Origin: Phoronis australis
Lineage: Eukaryota; Phoronida; Phoronidae
Reading direction: 5' to 3'
Length of the DNA: 64,000 nucleotides
Assembly (NCBI GenBank): GCA_002633005.1
Contig: NMRA01000058.1
Coordinates: 696,735-760,734 of the forward strand
The stretch's first letter is position 1. Every line of letters starts with the position of its first letter. A program made the translations under genes and the position numbers. This document shows, piece by piece, positions 60,201-62,357 of this stretch. The notes under the pieces were generated by a model. That model saw only the letters and a list, made by a program, of their open reading frames with translations. It was not told the origin of the DNA and made no database searches.

Positions 60201-62357
60201 TTATCCTTTTTTCATGCAACATATGCGACACCAAGTTGAATGATAGTCCGCGTTCAAGATTTGTACCATTAATTTTTGAAAAAATTGCGGTCATTCACAG
60301 CAATGTTGGAAGCTCTTGATAAAATAAAGTGCAATTTTGGCAGTTATTTTTCTCCGAAATTAGTGAGATTTCACCATACTAAACTAAAGACGGCCATATT
60401 ACACATTATTAGTAATCAGGCACATCCCAAAATACCACGGCGTGCTCTTGAATCTGTGGTATTTACCCACAATGCTGTGCATCAGTAGGCCATGCTAATC
60501 ACCTTTTTCAGCAAAATTGTTCTGACCCTTTGTCATTCCGATAATGATTCTAGTTTTTTTTATTGACAGCACTGTAACACGCAGTGCAGTCAGTAAAAAT
60601 GACATCCTAGGTGGGGTGCAAAATGATGCCGTTCTTTTCTTGATTGTCTCCCCTCGTTTACCTGCCTGGTCTGTCAAGAGCTAGGTCAGTCATGCAACGG
60701 GTTTTTCTACCTTTAGGAAAGAAGAGTCAGAATTAATTTCAGGATGTGAGTGGGGCAGTTAACAATGAAATGTTTCTATGATTTTAATTAATGAGGCACG
60801 TTCTCTACTTTCAACCGGTGAAAACAAAGCAAAGAGGATTGCACTGCATAAGCTTATGTTGTGTCTGTCCATTTCATTTAGTAAAAGTGCTTGTCTTCCA
60901 GCACCATGAGAACGCCGCCCTGTTGATCCTTGATAAGGTGGAAGATTCTACCACAGTCAACTTGACCAACAATGAACTCAAGACGTAAGTCAACTAAATG
61001 TGTAGCAACAGACGCCTGATGTGAACTGTTGTCTAGAGTGGGTAATCTGTCCACAGTGAACCTTGTCTTAGATTATGGGTGCCTTGTGTGGCATCACAAA
61101 AGCAACAGATTGTTATGCAATTGAATAGTGAGAATGTCTTTCAGTTAAGAGCTCAGAAGGCATAAATTACATGTTAGATTTGTATGATTTTTGGGTATGT
61201 GTTGCCTTATCTGTGTATTTAGCCAGTTTAAGTGAAAGTGTCTTTTGTAAAAACAGGAAGTACGTAGAATTGACTTTATACCAGTCTATCATTTATATTG
61301 GGTCATGTGGCCATGTATTTTTATAGTTAAATTTATTTGTACAGAACGGTACATTAGGAACGAAAAAGAACATGACTGCATTTCTTTTGATCAAAATCTT
61401 CAAGGCGAAATTAACCTTTTGTTTTTTCGCAAAGAACTCCACTTTTATGGAAAACTGAAATTTTTTAAAGGCATTTCTTTGCAGTATTTTGAGAGGCAAT
61501 TCAGAAGTCATACTATCTGAAAGTTTCATTTGAATCCAGTGATCCGTGATGTTGTTAGTTCTAACCAAAGGCAACAATGCAAACCATAAGCTTTGCATTA
61601 CTAGCCACCCCTTCTTCACAAATGTTTCCGCTTGTTTGGACTGCGGTGCATGTGTAGGACGATGACATCATCTCTCGTGTTCCCCTAGACCACTACACCT
61701 CGCTGCTCACGAAGGCCTCGTCTCTGTGGTCCAAGCTCTGCTACAGAAGGGTGCCAGCGTAGTGGCACTAGACGACCGCGGGCACACGCCCGCCCTGTCG
61801 TGTGCACCCAACAACCGTGTTGCTGACTGCCTGGCCCTCATCCTAGGCCAACTCATGCCATTCAGCCCTGGCAGTACGTTCAAGTCTAATGTCAACAATA
61901 GCAGTTTCAGTGAGTTTGGCCAGCATTTTGTTGGCATTATTTGTTTCTACAGCAAGCCTCATTCAAAAACAGTAGAATATAAAATTTTAAACAACACATT
62001 CAGATGTTATGTACTGATTAATTGAAATGTCCAGGACTACCATGATTCGGTCAAAAATAATTCTAGCGAATAATAAATTGCTAAATATTTTGACAGCCGT
62101 TTGGCAATTTATGTCTTAACTGTTGTCTAGTGGGACACATTCAAGTTGGTGACGGCATTATGTTTTATGTTAAATTGATTGTTCCAGGGCATGGATTCTT
62201 TTCCCTTAAAACGCACCATGCTGTCTTTCTTACAGATGCTACGAGAACTATAGAAACTAGTGATAACTCTTCCCTTCCACGCAACCTCAAGGACACAAAG
62301 GAACTGTCAGGATCAGCTAGGTCATTCCAGAGTACTGATTCAGATCAGTTCTACTAG
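3263..62357 (+). CDS. ANKRD28: Ankyrin-repeat regulatory subunit of protein phosphatase 6, whole gene (21 exons)
   Basis: This is the orthologue of vertebrate ANKRD28/44/52, large cytosolic scaffolds of about 28 ankyrin repeats that bind the PP6 catalytic subunit together with SAPS-domain subunits. Exons join as 3263-3295, 36788-37021, 38147-38347, 38863-39015, 39664-39867, 48279-48365, 49110-49303, 50306-50458, 51517-51726, 52573-52684, 53050-53124, 54886-55087, 56291-56369, 56804-56921, 57582-57792, 58480-58651, 59221-59366, 59864-59943, 60902-60984, 61689-61909 and 62236-62357. All borders are GT..AG and all phases match. The total is 3090 bases, or 1029 residues plus stop. Family-specific stretches include [68 protein letters not shown] and [15 protein letters not shown]. 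One such gene appears to stand for the three vertebrate paralogues, so the symbol denotes the family. Only exon 1 is uncertain. Confidence 0.93.
3364..3378 (-). promoter_or_regulatory. CTCF-core-like motif downstream of exon 1
   Basis: On the minus strand this reads CTGCCACTAGGCGGC, one mismatch from the CTCF core CCASYAGRKGGC. It lies 70 bases inside proposed intron 1 and is not inside a recognisable repeat copy. Binding is inference. Confidence 0.3.
5247..5332. repeat. Short foldback/MITE-like hairpin
   Basis: The ends GTGCCCGG and CCGGGCAC are inverted copies. The match continues inward with GGTTGCATGAAACA-type sequence against the inverted copy of TATTTCATGTAACC, then CCCAAATAG against CTATTTGGG. 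The 86 bases form an imperfect hairpin with a short loop, typical of a miniature inverted-repeat element. I see no clear target-site duplication. Confidence 0.75.
7555..8115 (-). pseudogene. Penelope-like retroelement remnant (GIY-YIG endonuclease end)
   Basis: Read on the minus strand, the segment gives the C-terminal part of a Penelope-like element polyprotein across frame changes and stops. From its N-terminal side it shows [12 protein letters not shown], then VVYKDPC, then, after a frameshift, [19 protein letters not shown]. The last is the hallmark GIY-YIG endonuclease YIGETGR..L..R..EH block with Gly replaced by Ser. Further on comes WIRES...NRDCGQ, corresponding to the WIKEAI...NRDEGA block. 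It has at least one frameshift and several stops and lacks the reverse transcriptase part, so it is a dead 5'-truncated copy lying antisense within proposed intron 1. Confidence 0.85.
8240..8545 (+). repeat. Partial 'CTAGTGG' dispersed repeat (3' end fragment)
   Basis: It contains the family's monomer phrases GTATCTTC..., TTTTCATGAAATTTGGCA and TGTGCCCCTAGTTGCAAT. It ends with the diagnostic terminus GTGGGTGCAGTTCAGCGCTCTGTGTTGC, comparable to the ends at 18610-18644 and 29488-29522. The first half of the element is missing. Confidence 0.75.
8771..9136. mobile_element. Non-autonomous hAT-like element, CAGGGCTCGAC ends
   Basis: The element starts CAGGGCTCGAC and ends with the exact inverted copy GTCGAGCCCTG. 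The 5 bases AATTG flank both ends and may be a target duplication. Inside, several copies of the palindromic word AGGTCGCATTTGCGACCT and related forms lie near both ends, like subterminal transposase-binding repeats. The 366 bases carry no transposase. One N sits at 9066. Confidence 0.8.
9137..10886. other. Intron 1 / intergenic stretch, nothing recognised
   Basis: No coding similarity, RNA gene or clear repeat structure was seen. The short open frames look random. Confidence 0.55.
10887..11276. mobile_element. Small inverted-repeat element, TCCCGGATTACA ends
   Basis: TCCCGGATTACA near the left end (10889-10900) and its inverted copy TGTAATCCGGGA (11264-11275) bracket about 390 bases without a transposase frame. 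The 113-codon minus-strand frame crossing the left end is not protein-like. This is probably a miniature DNA transposon of unknown superfamily. Confidence 0.6.
11277..13126. other. Intron 1 / intergenic stretch, nothing recognised
   Basis: AT-rich sequence. The only open frame of note (from 12881) is the upstream part of the frame that runs into the THAP-like remnant, and this upstream part has no recognisable similarity. Confidence 0.5.
13127..13426 (+). pseudogene. Degenerate THAP zinc-finger domain with in-frame stop
   Basis: One continuous frame reads [10 protein letters not shown]...GILFFPLP, then TGA (13217-13219), then [13 protein letters not shown]...[13 protein letters not shown]. 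This follows the THAP DNA-binding domain order: C-x4-C, the FP residues, the invariant Trp in KWL, then C-x2-H-F plus the DF motif. The final His is Gln here (CGRQF), so the C2CH zinc site is incomplete. An in-frame stop also splits the domain. THAP domains occur in cellular factors and in P-element-type transposases, and the origin cannot be told. A likely 3' splice site (TTCTTCTGCAG) lies just before 13126. Decay is the simplest reading. Confidence 0.65.
13525..13569 (+). repeat. 15-base tandem repeat, three copies
   Basis: The unit GGGTGAGTTGCCGCA is repeated three times, the last copy diverging at its end. It follows the THAP-like remnant. Confidence 0.85.
13571..15069. other. Intron 1 / intergenic stretch, nothing recognised
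   Basis: It contains a run of C near 13967 and AT-rich sequence. No gene or element was recognised. Confidence 0.55.
15070..15553. mobile_element. Inverted-repeat element, CCCTTTCATACTGACTTAA type ends
   Basis: The left end CCTTTCATACTGAC matches the inverted copy of GTTAGTATGAAAGG at the right end. CTCTAGAG-like sequence appears at both margins. Internal copies of the phrase TTCATACTGRC also occur (near 15139 and 15500). No transposase frame is present in about 480 bases. Confidence 0.6.
15554..16386. other. Intron 1 / intergenic stretch, nothing recognised
   Basis: No gene, RNA or clear repeat was seen. Confidence 0.55.
16387..16583 (+). repeat. Three tandem copies of a ~60-base unit, one expanded by poly-C
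   Basis: Each copy starts TGAGCTATTATTCAACA and ends near CACACATTTG. The first copy is lengthened by a run of C with one N (16444), where sequencing was probably unreliable. Confidence 0.85.
16870..17580 (+). pseudogene. Non-LTR retrotransposon (LINE) ORF2 C-terminal remnant
   Basis: In one frame from 17197 the sequence reads [17 protein letters not shown], continuing through [18 protein letters not shown] and H...GCTFVKPFW, with several in-frame stops. RW.QxR.LHRILxTN followed by a C-x2-C...H...C cluster and FW is typical of the zinc-ribbon region after the reverse transcriptase of many LINE ORF2 proteins. Upstream, in another frame, [11 protein letters not shown] and PKGKYFW match the preceding SKG..IY..L / P..KW block. 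It is truncated and frameshifted, hence dead. It directly abuts the start of the repeat at 17586. Confidence 0.75.
17774..17788 (-). promoter_or_regulatory. CTCF-core match in repeat monomer 1
   Basis: The minus strand reads TTGCCACTAGGGGGC, an exact fit to the CTCF core CCASYAGRKGGC. Binding is inferred, not shown. Confidence 0.4.
17917..17933 (-). promoter_or_regulatory. CTCF-core match in repeat monomer 2
   Basis: The minus strand reads TGGCCACTAGGTGGCGC, an exact fit to the core, 143 bases after the first. Confidence 0.4.
18077..18094 (-). promoter_or_regulatory. CTCF-core-like site in repeat monomer 3
   Basis: The minus strand reads CTGCCACTAGGAGGCGCC, one mismatch from the core, 160 bases after the second. 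Confidence 0.3.
18645..19355. other. AT-rich spacer, nothing recognised
   Basis: No gene or element was identified between two repeat copies. Confidence 0.55.
20392..20909. mobile_element. Non-autonomous hAT-like element, CAGTGCTCGAC ends
   Basis: The left end CAGTGCTCGAC faces ATCGAGTACTG at the right, an inverted match with two differences. Near both ends lie repeats of GCCAAA and GAGGTCGCCAAA/GAGGTTGCCAAAG type. Flanks CTTTG and ATTTG could be a decayed 5-base target duplication. No transposase is present in 518 bases. It resembles 8771-9136 in design but has different subterminal words. Confidence 0.7.
21089..22477. mobile_element. TA-flanked inverted-repeat transposon (non-autonomous, 1.39 kb)
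   Basis: The left terminus CCGTATTCGCCGTAATAACC and the right terminus GGTTATTATGGCGAATACGG are inverted copies with one difference, extending inward through GCCCA. TA dinucleotides flank both ends (21087-21088, 22478-22479), the target duplication of Tc1/mariner-type elements. Subterminal 'ATAAGCGCCCCCCC' phrases occur at both sides. No transposase frame was seen. A truncated relative lies at 33745-34999. Confidence 0.8.
22829..23699. other. Region upstream of the GPCR gene
   Basis: No conserved element was recognised. It should hold the GPCR promoter and 5' UTR exon(s), which cannot be located from sequence alone. Confidence 0.45.
23688..23706 (+). other. Probable 3' splice site just before the GPCR start codon
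   Basis: A pyrimidine-rich tract (ATTATCTGTCTCTGTTAG) ends three bases before the ATG. Many single-coding-exon GPCR genes have an upstream non-coding exon spliced here. The call is inference. Confidence 0.4.
23710..24867 (+). CDS. Rhodopsin-class (class A) peptide-type G-protein-coupled receptor
   Basis: This is an intact intronless 385-residue frame encoding a plasma-membrane receptor expected to signal through heterotrimeric G proteins. The N-terminus has six N-glycosylation sequons (N4, N9, N22, N31, N38, N41). Class A landmarks are N77 in TM1 (GN), D105 in TM2 (NLAVFD), the C132-C205 disulphide pair, D156-R157-F158 in place of DRY, P230 in TM5, P285 in TM6 (TYLP in place of CWxP) and N327-F-F-L-Y331 in place of NPxxY. 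Helix 8 ends in a CCC cluster suited to palmitoylation, followed by a Ser/Thr-rich tail. NFxxY and DRF variants occur in invertebrate neuropeptide receptors. The ligand is unknown. It lies in the same orientation inside proposed intron 1 of the ankyrin gene. Confidence 0.93.
   Translation: MEFNQSLPNESLGGMAFELDGNFSLLDTLDNVSTVILNTSNFTTPRVDVSKDLRIVIARNIRKLAVPILMVISFIGNMLSLCVFSRKTFRHTSCGVYFMNLAVFDFLSISFHLIVNYIGNDYPLVTNNEVMCVILRMCYQNTRRISNWTLVALTVDRFIAIGFPIHTARLCSPRRAVVTIVAIIISFTILGLDNVWFVSVNNGLCVSFNLQYANIIDKYVYFESFLATFPGVIILVLNVAIIYTLRHRVIEGTGSLRVSSAARVERKMTKMLLSVSFFFLITYLPIVVLRTMATVGTVCTFPIGRKPNCYLTMVILATVMMMNYSFNFFLYCIRGSKFRKELRRLLCCCPRQAQPLQKTEASTTTSNSSSHATLSPSVSSLSTNL
24951..24956 (+). terminator. 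Candidate polyadenylation signal of the GPCR gene
   Basis: AATAAA lies 84 bases after the stop codon. Another AATAAA overlaps the stop itself (TAATAAAAG). Confidence 0.55.
24957..26279. other. AT-rich spacer, nothing recognised
   Basis: It includes T-rich TTTTGGTTTTGATTT-type stretches near 25690. No gene was seen. Confidence 0.55.
26280..27872. mobile_element. Non-autonomous hAT-like element, CAGTGTTCTCCAC ends (1.6 kb)
   Basis: CAGTGTTCTCCAC at the left faces the exact inverted copy GTGGAGAACACTG at the right. Just inside are subterminal words AAACAGGTCGC (left) and several AAACAGGACGC/AAACTGGTCGC (right). The flanking GATAT/GATTT may be a decayed target duplication. The interior has no transposase. 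The 82-codon minus-strand frame near 26.65 kb has no recognisable similarity. Confidence 0.7.
27873..28428. other. Spacer, nothing recognised
   Basis: AT-rich sequence between two repeats with no gene. Confidence 0.55.
28429..29522 (+). repeat. 'CTAGTGG' dispersed repeat, second long copy with assembly gap
   Basis: Both ends are nearly identical to the copy at 17586-18644, including the start, the (CCGT)n run and the last ~390 bases. The centre (28491-29131) is a 641-base run of N. The left-end-to-right-block distance (703 bases here, 684 in the first copy) shows the gap size is about right. The long open frames reported across it consist of N and have no meaning. Confidence 0.9.
28491..29131. 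other. Assembly gap (641 N)
   Basis: Undetermined bases inside a repeat copy. By comparison with 17648-18269 the gap should contain three or four repeat monomers. Confidence 0.98.
29523..32002. other. Intron 1 / intergenic stretch, no gene
   Basis: About 2.5 kb without a recognised gene. Around 30900-31350 the sequence is locally GC-richer with GCGCCC and CCGCGG words and could be the 5' part of the decayed element ending at 32385. I could not match the ends. Confidence 0.5.
32003..32385 (+). mobile_element. 3'-end fragment related to the element at 40213-41777
   Basis: From AGCTTCATAAAGCTCCGT through CAGTTCGGCTGAAACTTAGA and 'TAATCGCCCACCCCCC' phrases to GCGAGTGTACG, this tracks 41441-41777 closely. 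It is a second, truncated copy of the same TA-type inverted-repeat family. Confidence 0.7.
32405..32474 (+). repeat. tRNA-like sequence, probably a SINE head or tRNA remnant
   Basis: The order GGGATTTAGCTCAACCAGCAGAGC (A-box and D-arm like), then an anticodon-arm-like middle, then AGATTTGATTCC (B-box like), matches a degenerate tRNA. The acceptor stem does not pair well and the T-arm is imperfect, so it is not a working tRNA gene. It stops a few bases before the MITE at 32480. Confidence 0.45.
32480..32638. mobile_element. 159-base TA-flanked MITE
   Basis: The left terminus CCATATTCGTTCGGGTTAAC and the right terminus GTTAACCCGAATGATTACGG are imperfect inverted copies. Both ends are flanked by TA (32478-32479, 32639-32640). 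Internal phrases 'TTAACCGCCCACTGCTCGG' repeat. It belongs to the same design class as 21089-22477 and 40213-41777 but has different terminal bases. Confidence 0.8.
32811..32995 (+). repeat. Dispersed repeat of unknown class, copy A
   Basis: Similar sequence recurs at 35729-35905 (same strand), and inverted pieces lie near 52250-52330 and 61490-61575. Shared phrases are TTCATGTAGGACC, ATCTCAGAA.TGGC, GAAACTTTCAG and CTGTTGGGAATTGTTT. It is non-coding. Confidence 0.55.
33000..33744. other. Spacer, nothing recognised
   Basis: No gene or clear element was seen before the truncated transposon copy. Confidence 0.5.
33745..34999. mobile_element. 5'-truncated relative of the TA-flanked element at 21089-22477
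   Basis: It shares long stretches with the first copy, including TAGACCAC.AGC, CGCGCTTCAA.AAGAA, GTGGC.AGGAAGCGCGCGT, ATTGGTGTTTTT, GACAATTCTCAAATG, TTTTCTAAGCGCCCTGGGC and the terminus GGTGAATACGG. The left terminus is missing. The 117- and 110-codon frames here are shadows: they are not preserved in the first copy. Confidence 0.75.
35000..36250. other. 3' part of intron 1, one dispersed-repeat copy, otherwise empty
   Basis: Apart from the dispersed repeat at 35729-35905 no gene or element was recognised. Confidence 0.5.
35729..35905 (+). repeat. Dispersed repeat of unknown class, copy B
   Basis: It is similar to 32811-32995, starting at TATGTAGGACC and running through ATCTCAGAAGTGGC and GAACTTTCAG to TGCATGAGGG. 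Confidence 0.55.
36251..36752. mobile_element. Non-autonomous hAT-like element, CAGGGCTTTGAA ends, next to exon 2
   Basis: CAGGGCTTTGAA at the left faces TTCCAAGCCCTG at the right (one difference). ATCCTT flanks both ends, a likely target duplication. Subterminal words are TTCCGCGGAAA and related forms. It ends 35 bases before exon 2 of the ankyrin gene, so it sits across the usual branch-point zone. The open frame that runs through it into exon 2 is fortuitous. Confidence 0.75.
36788..37021 (+). CDS. ANKRD28: Ankyrin gene exon 2
   Basis: Phase 0 to 0, 78 codons. It opens with [18 protein letters not shown] and includes [17 protein letters not shown] and LTPLHRACC, the conserved N-terminal ankyrin repeats. 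The following intron (37022-38146) shows no element. Confidence 0.95.
38147..38347 (+). CDS. ANKRD28: Ankyrin gene exon 3
   Basis: Phase 0 to 0, 67 codons. It contains [20 protein letters not shown] and [20 protein letters not shown], nearly identical to the vertebrate proteins. The next intron (38348-38862) has a stretch of CATGTGAACATG-like palindromic words (38600-38800). Confidence 0.97.
38863..39015 (+). CDS. ANKRD28: Ankyrin gene exon 4
   Basis: Phase 0 to 0, 51 codons. It contains [19 protein letters not shown], a family signature. The next intron (39016-39663) has one N at 39118 and no element. Confidence 0.97.
39664..39867 (+). CDS. ANKRD28: Ankyrin gene exon 5
   Basis: Phase 0 to 0, 68 codons. 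It contains [20 protein letters not shown] and [10 protein letters not shown]. It is followed by the 8.4 kb repeat-rich intron 39868-48278. Confidence 0.97.
40213..41777. mobile_element. Inverted-repeat element of the TA-flanked class (1.57 kb)
   Basis: The left end CCGTAAACTCGC (after TA) and the right end GCGAGTTTACGG (before TG in place of TA) are inverted matches with one difference in the next base. Subterminal phrases 'GTAATCGCCCATCC' and 'CCTCTTGGGTAATCGCCC' recur at both sides. No transposase frame was found. A truncated relative lies at 32003-32385. Confidence 0.75.
42583..42597 (-). promoter_or_regulatory. CTCF-core match in repeat
   Basis: The minus strand reads TTGCCACTAGGGGGC, an exact fit to the core. 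Confidence 0.35.
43285..43299 (-). promoter_or_regulatory. CTCF-core match in repeat
   Basis: The minus strand reads CTGCCACTAGGGGGC, an exact fit to the core. It lies in the second copy of the 701-base block. Confidence 0.35.
44645..44690 (+). repeat. Start fragment of the 'CTAGTGG' repeat
   Basis: CCATGCGACCATATATTTATATGAAGGCGCATT resembles the first 35 bases of the full copies. Nothing else of the element follows. Confidence 0.55.
45225..46390 (+). repeat. Tandem ~335-base duplication with a recurring GGGGTACGTACACTAC-like motif
   Basis: Unit 45550-45883 is repeated, diverged, at 45884-46213 (shared phrases: AGAATCTACTGAGAGTTAGTT, ACAAATGCTAATATTTCA, GAAGGAAACTGT). The motif GGGGTNCGTACACTAC recurs near 45226, 45536, 45551, 45727, 45884, 46056, 46214, 46236 and 46375. 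It is non-coding. Confidence 0.75.
46735..48075 (+). repeat. Diverged 'CTAGTGG' repeat copy before exon 6
   Basis: It starts GATTATGCCGTCCTAGTCCAGCGTCC and continues with six or more decayed monomers (GTTCATGAAGTT, TTCAGATGGATTCGACATA, TTAGTGGCCATTTT). It ends with ATGCGATGCACATGGTGGCAC. Its CTCF-like cores are mostly degraded. Confidence 0.7.
48279..48365 (+). CDS. ANKRD28: Ankyrin gene exon 6
   Basis: Phase 0 to 0, 29 codons. It contains [20 protein letters not shown], the conserved ASTHGA block. The next intron (48366-49109) shows no element. Confidence 0.97.
49110..49303 (+). CDS. ANKRD28: Ankyrin gene exon 7
   Basis: Phase 0 to 2. It contains [20 protein letters not shown] and [13 protein letters not shown]. 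The last codon is split AG|A with exon 8. Confidence 0.97.
49671..49838 (+). repeat. 24-base tandem repeat, seven copies (intron 7)
   Basis: The unit TACCTCAGTATGGTGATGTCACAA is repeated seven times without visible difference. All frames stay open because 24 is a multiple of three. The 90-codon frame with repeated PQYGDVTI is a consequence, not a protein. Each unit carries TGATGTCA, close to the CRE/ATF site TGACGTCA. Confidence 0.97.
50306..50458 (+). CDS. ANKRD28: Ankyrin gene exon 8
   Basis: Phase 2 to 2. It contains [20 protein letters not shown] and [15 protein letters not shown]. The intron that follows (50459-51516) is non-coding and ends in a tandem repeat. Confidence 0.96.
51400..51507 (+). 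repeat. 23-base tandem repeat at the 3' end of intron 8
   Basis: The unit CATATGGAGTCATGTGATATAAT occurs four times plus a partial copy. The last copy runs to within about 10 bases of the AG of exon 9, so the branch-point zone lies inside the repeat. Confidence 0.95.
51517..51726 (+). CDS. ANKRD28: Ankyrin gene exon 9
   Basis: Phase 2 to 2. It begins with the last base of the Gly codon, then [12 protein letters not shown], and includes [11 protein letters not shown] and [15 protein letters not shown]. The next intron (51727-52572) has an inverted dispersed-repeat piece (about 52250-52330). Confidence 0.96.
52573..52684 (+). CDS. ANKRD28: Ankyrin gene exon 10
   Basis: Phase 2 to 0. [20 protein letters not shown] and [17 protein letters not shown] continue the ankyrin pattern and match the vertebrate order. 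The following intron is short (52685-53049). Confidence 0.94.
53050..53124 (+). CDS. ANKRD28: Ankyrin gene exon 11
   Basis: Phase 0 to 0, 25 codons ([12 protein letters not shown]...VVTPLHLA). It covers the less conserved linker before the next repeat. The following intron (53125-54885) contains three ~32-base units starting GGGACCCC at 53930-54025. Confidence 0.9.
53930..54025 (+). repeat. ~32-base tandem repeat, three diverged copies (intron 11)
   Basis: The units start GGGCCCCTATAAG, GGGACCCCTGTAAG and GGGACCCCCCTGTAAG. Each is followed by TGGCTATTGCCGTGT-like sequence. Confidence 0.7.
54886..55087 (+). CDS. ANKRD28: Ankyrin gene exon 12
   Basis: Phase 0 to 1. It contains [20 protein letters not shown] and [10 protein letters not shown]. 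The last base pairs with exon 13 to form an Ala codon. The next intron (55088-56290) holds a short tandem repeat. Confidence 0.96.
55381..55446 (+). repeat. 22-base tandem repeat, three copies (intron 12)
   Basis: The unit ATGTGAATCACACGTTATGTAA is repeated three times, the last with one change. Confidence 0.95.
56291..56369 (+). CDS. ANKRD28: Ankyrin gene exon 13
   Basis: Phase 1 to 2, 79 bases ([20 protein letters not shown]...). It is too short to stand out alone, but the phase and repeat register fit exactly. The next intron is 56370-56803. Confidence 0.94.
56804..56921 (+). CDS. ANKRD28: Ankyrin gene exon 14
   Basis: Phase 2 to 0. It contains [19 protein letters not shown] and YKKTALHRG. 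The next intron is 56922-57581, with no element seen. Confidence 0.96.
57582..57792 (+). CDS. ANKRD28: Ankyrin gene exon 15
   Basis: Phase 0 to 1. It contains [22 protein letters not shown] and [10 protein letters not shown], strongly conserved in the family. The next intron (57793-58479) holds a 48-base tandem repeat. Confidence 0.97.
58135..58293 (+). repeat. 48-base tandem repeat, three copies plus a partial (intron 15)
   Basis: The units begin CATGTATTGTGGGCTGGACA and end GTTCAAGA. The fourth copy is cut after 15 bases. Confidence 0.9.
58480..58651 (+). CDS. ANKRD28: Ankyrin gene exon 16
   Basis: Phase 1 to 2. It contains [34 protein letters not shown] and LPDSKGR. Its 5' splice site AAGGGGAG|GTGAGT lies at the edge of a minisatellite. 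Confidence 0.97.
58644..58970 (+). repeat. ~32-base G-rich minisatellite starting at the exon 16 donor
   Basis: About ten units of the form AGGTGGGTGTGACAAGGGGAGTGGCTTTGG follow one another. The first unit (AGGTGAGTGTG...GGATGTGGCTTTGGA) contains the splice donor of exon 16. The exon end AAGGGGAG also resembles the unit's AAGGGGAG. The minus-strand proline/histidine-rich frames over it are shadows. Confidence 0.85.
59221..59366 (+). CDS. ANKRD28: Ankyrin gene exon 17
   Basis: Phase 2 to 1. It contains [20 protein letters not shown] and [14 protein letters not shown]. The next intron (59367-59863) holds nothing recognised. Confidence 0.97.
59864..59943 (+). CDS. ANKRD28: Ankyrin gene exon 18
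   Basis: Phase 1 to 0, 80 bases: [17 protein letters not shown], then [10 protein letters not shown]. The next intron (59944-60901) carries a foldback repeat. Confidence 0.95.
60014..60124. repeat. Foldback/MITE-like hairpin (intron 18)
   Basis: GGCAATAGTTTGA...CACGTGCC at the left pairs with GGCACGTTTTCTCAAACTATTGCC at the right, and AGAACCAGTTTTC pairs inside with AACTGGTTCT. The whole 111 bases form an imperfect hairpin. Confidence 0.85.
60902..60984 (+). CDS. ANKRD28: Ankyrin gene exon 19
   Basis: Phase 0 to 2, 83 bases: [15 protein letters not shown]...NNELK. This matches the family's GHETSALLILEKI region. The next intron (60985-61688) has an inverted dispersed-repeat piece. Confidence 0.95.
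61490..61575 (-). repeat. Dispersed repeat of unknown class, inverted fragment
   Basis: CTGAAAGTTTCATTTGAATCC and its surroundings are the inverted copy of part of 32811-32995. Confidence 0.45.
61689..61909 (+). CDS. ANKRD28: Ankyrin gene exon 20
   Basis: Phase 2 to 1. [40 protein letters not shown] and [10 protein letters not shown] are the conserved end of the repeat domain. I place the donor at A|GTGAGT (61910) because it gives the phase needed by the last exon and the family's FNA junction. Reading through would add about 40 unrelated residues before a stop at 62025. Confidence 0.92.
62236..62357 (+). CDS. ANKRD28: Ankyrin gene exon 21 with stop codon
   Basis: Phase 1 entry after CTTTCTTACAG. 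It encodes a Ser-rich tail ending [11 protein letters not shown] and a TAG stop. Vertebrate members end in similar short acidic tails (…DSDSETY/F), which supports this as the true terminal exon. Confidence 0.88.

Noticed and set aside
61726-62025. Read-through of exon 20 to a stop at 62025 as the protein C-terminus
   Set aside because: A consensus donor at 61910 in the needed phase joins to a terminal exon whose last residues resemble the family's acidic tail.
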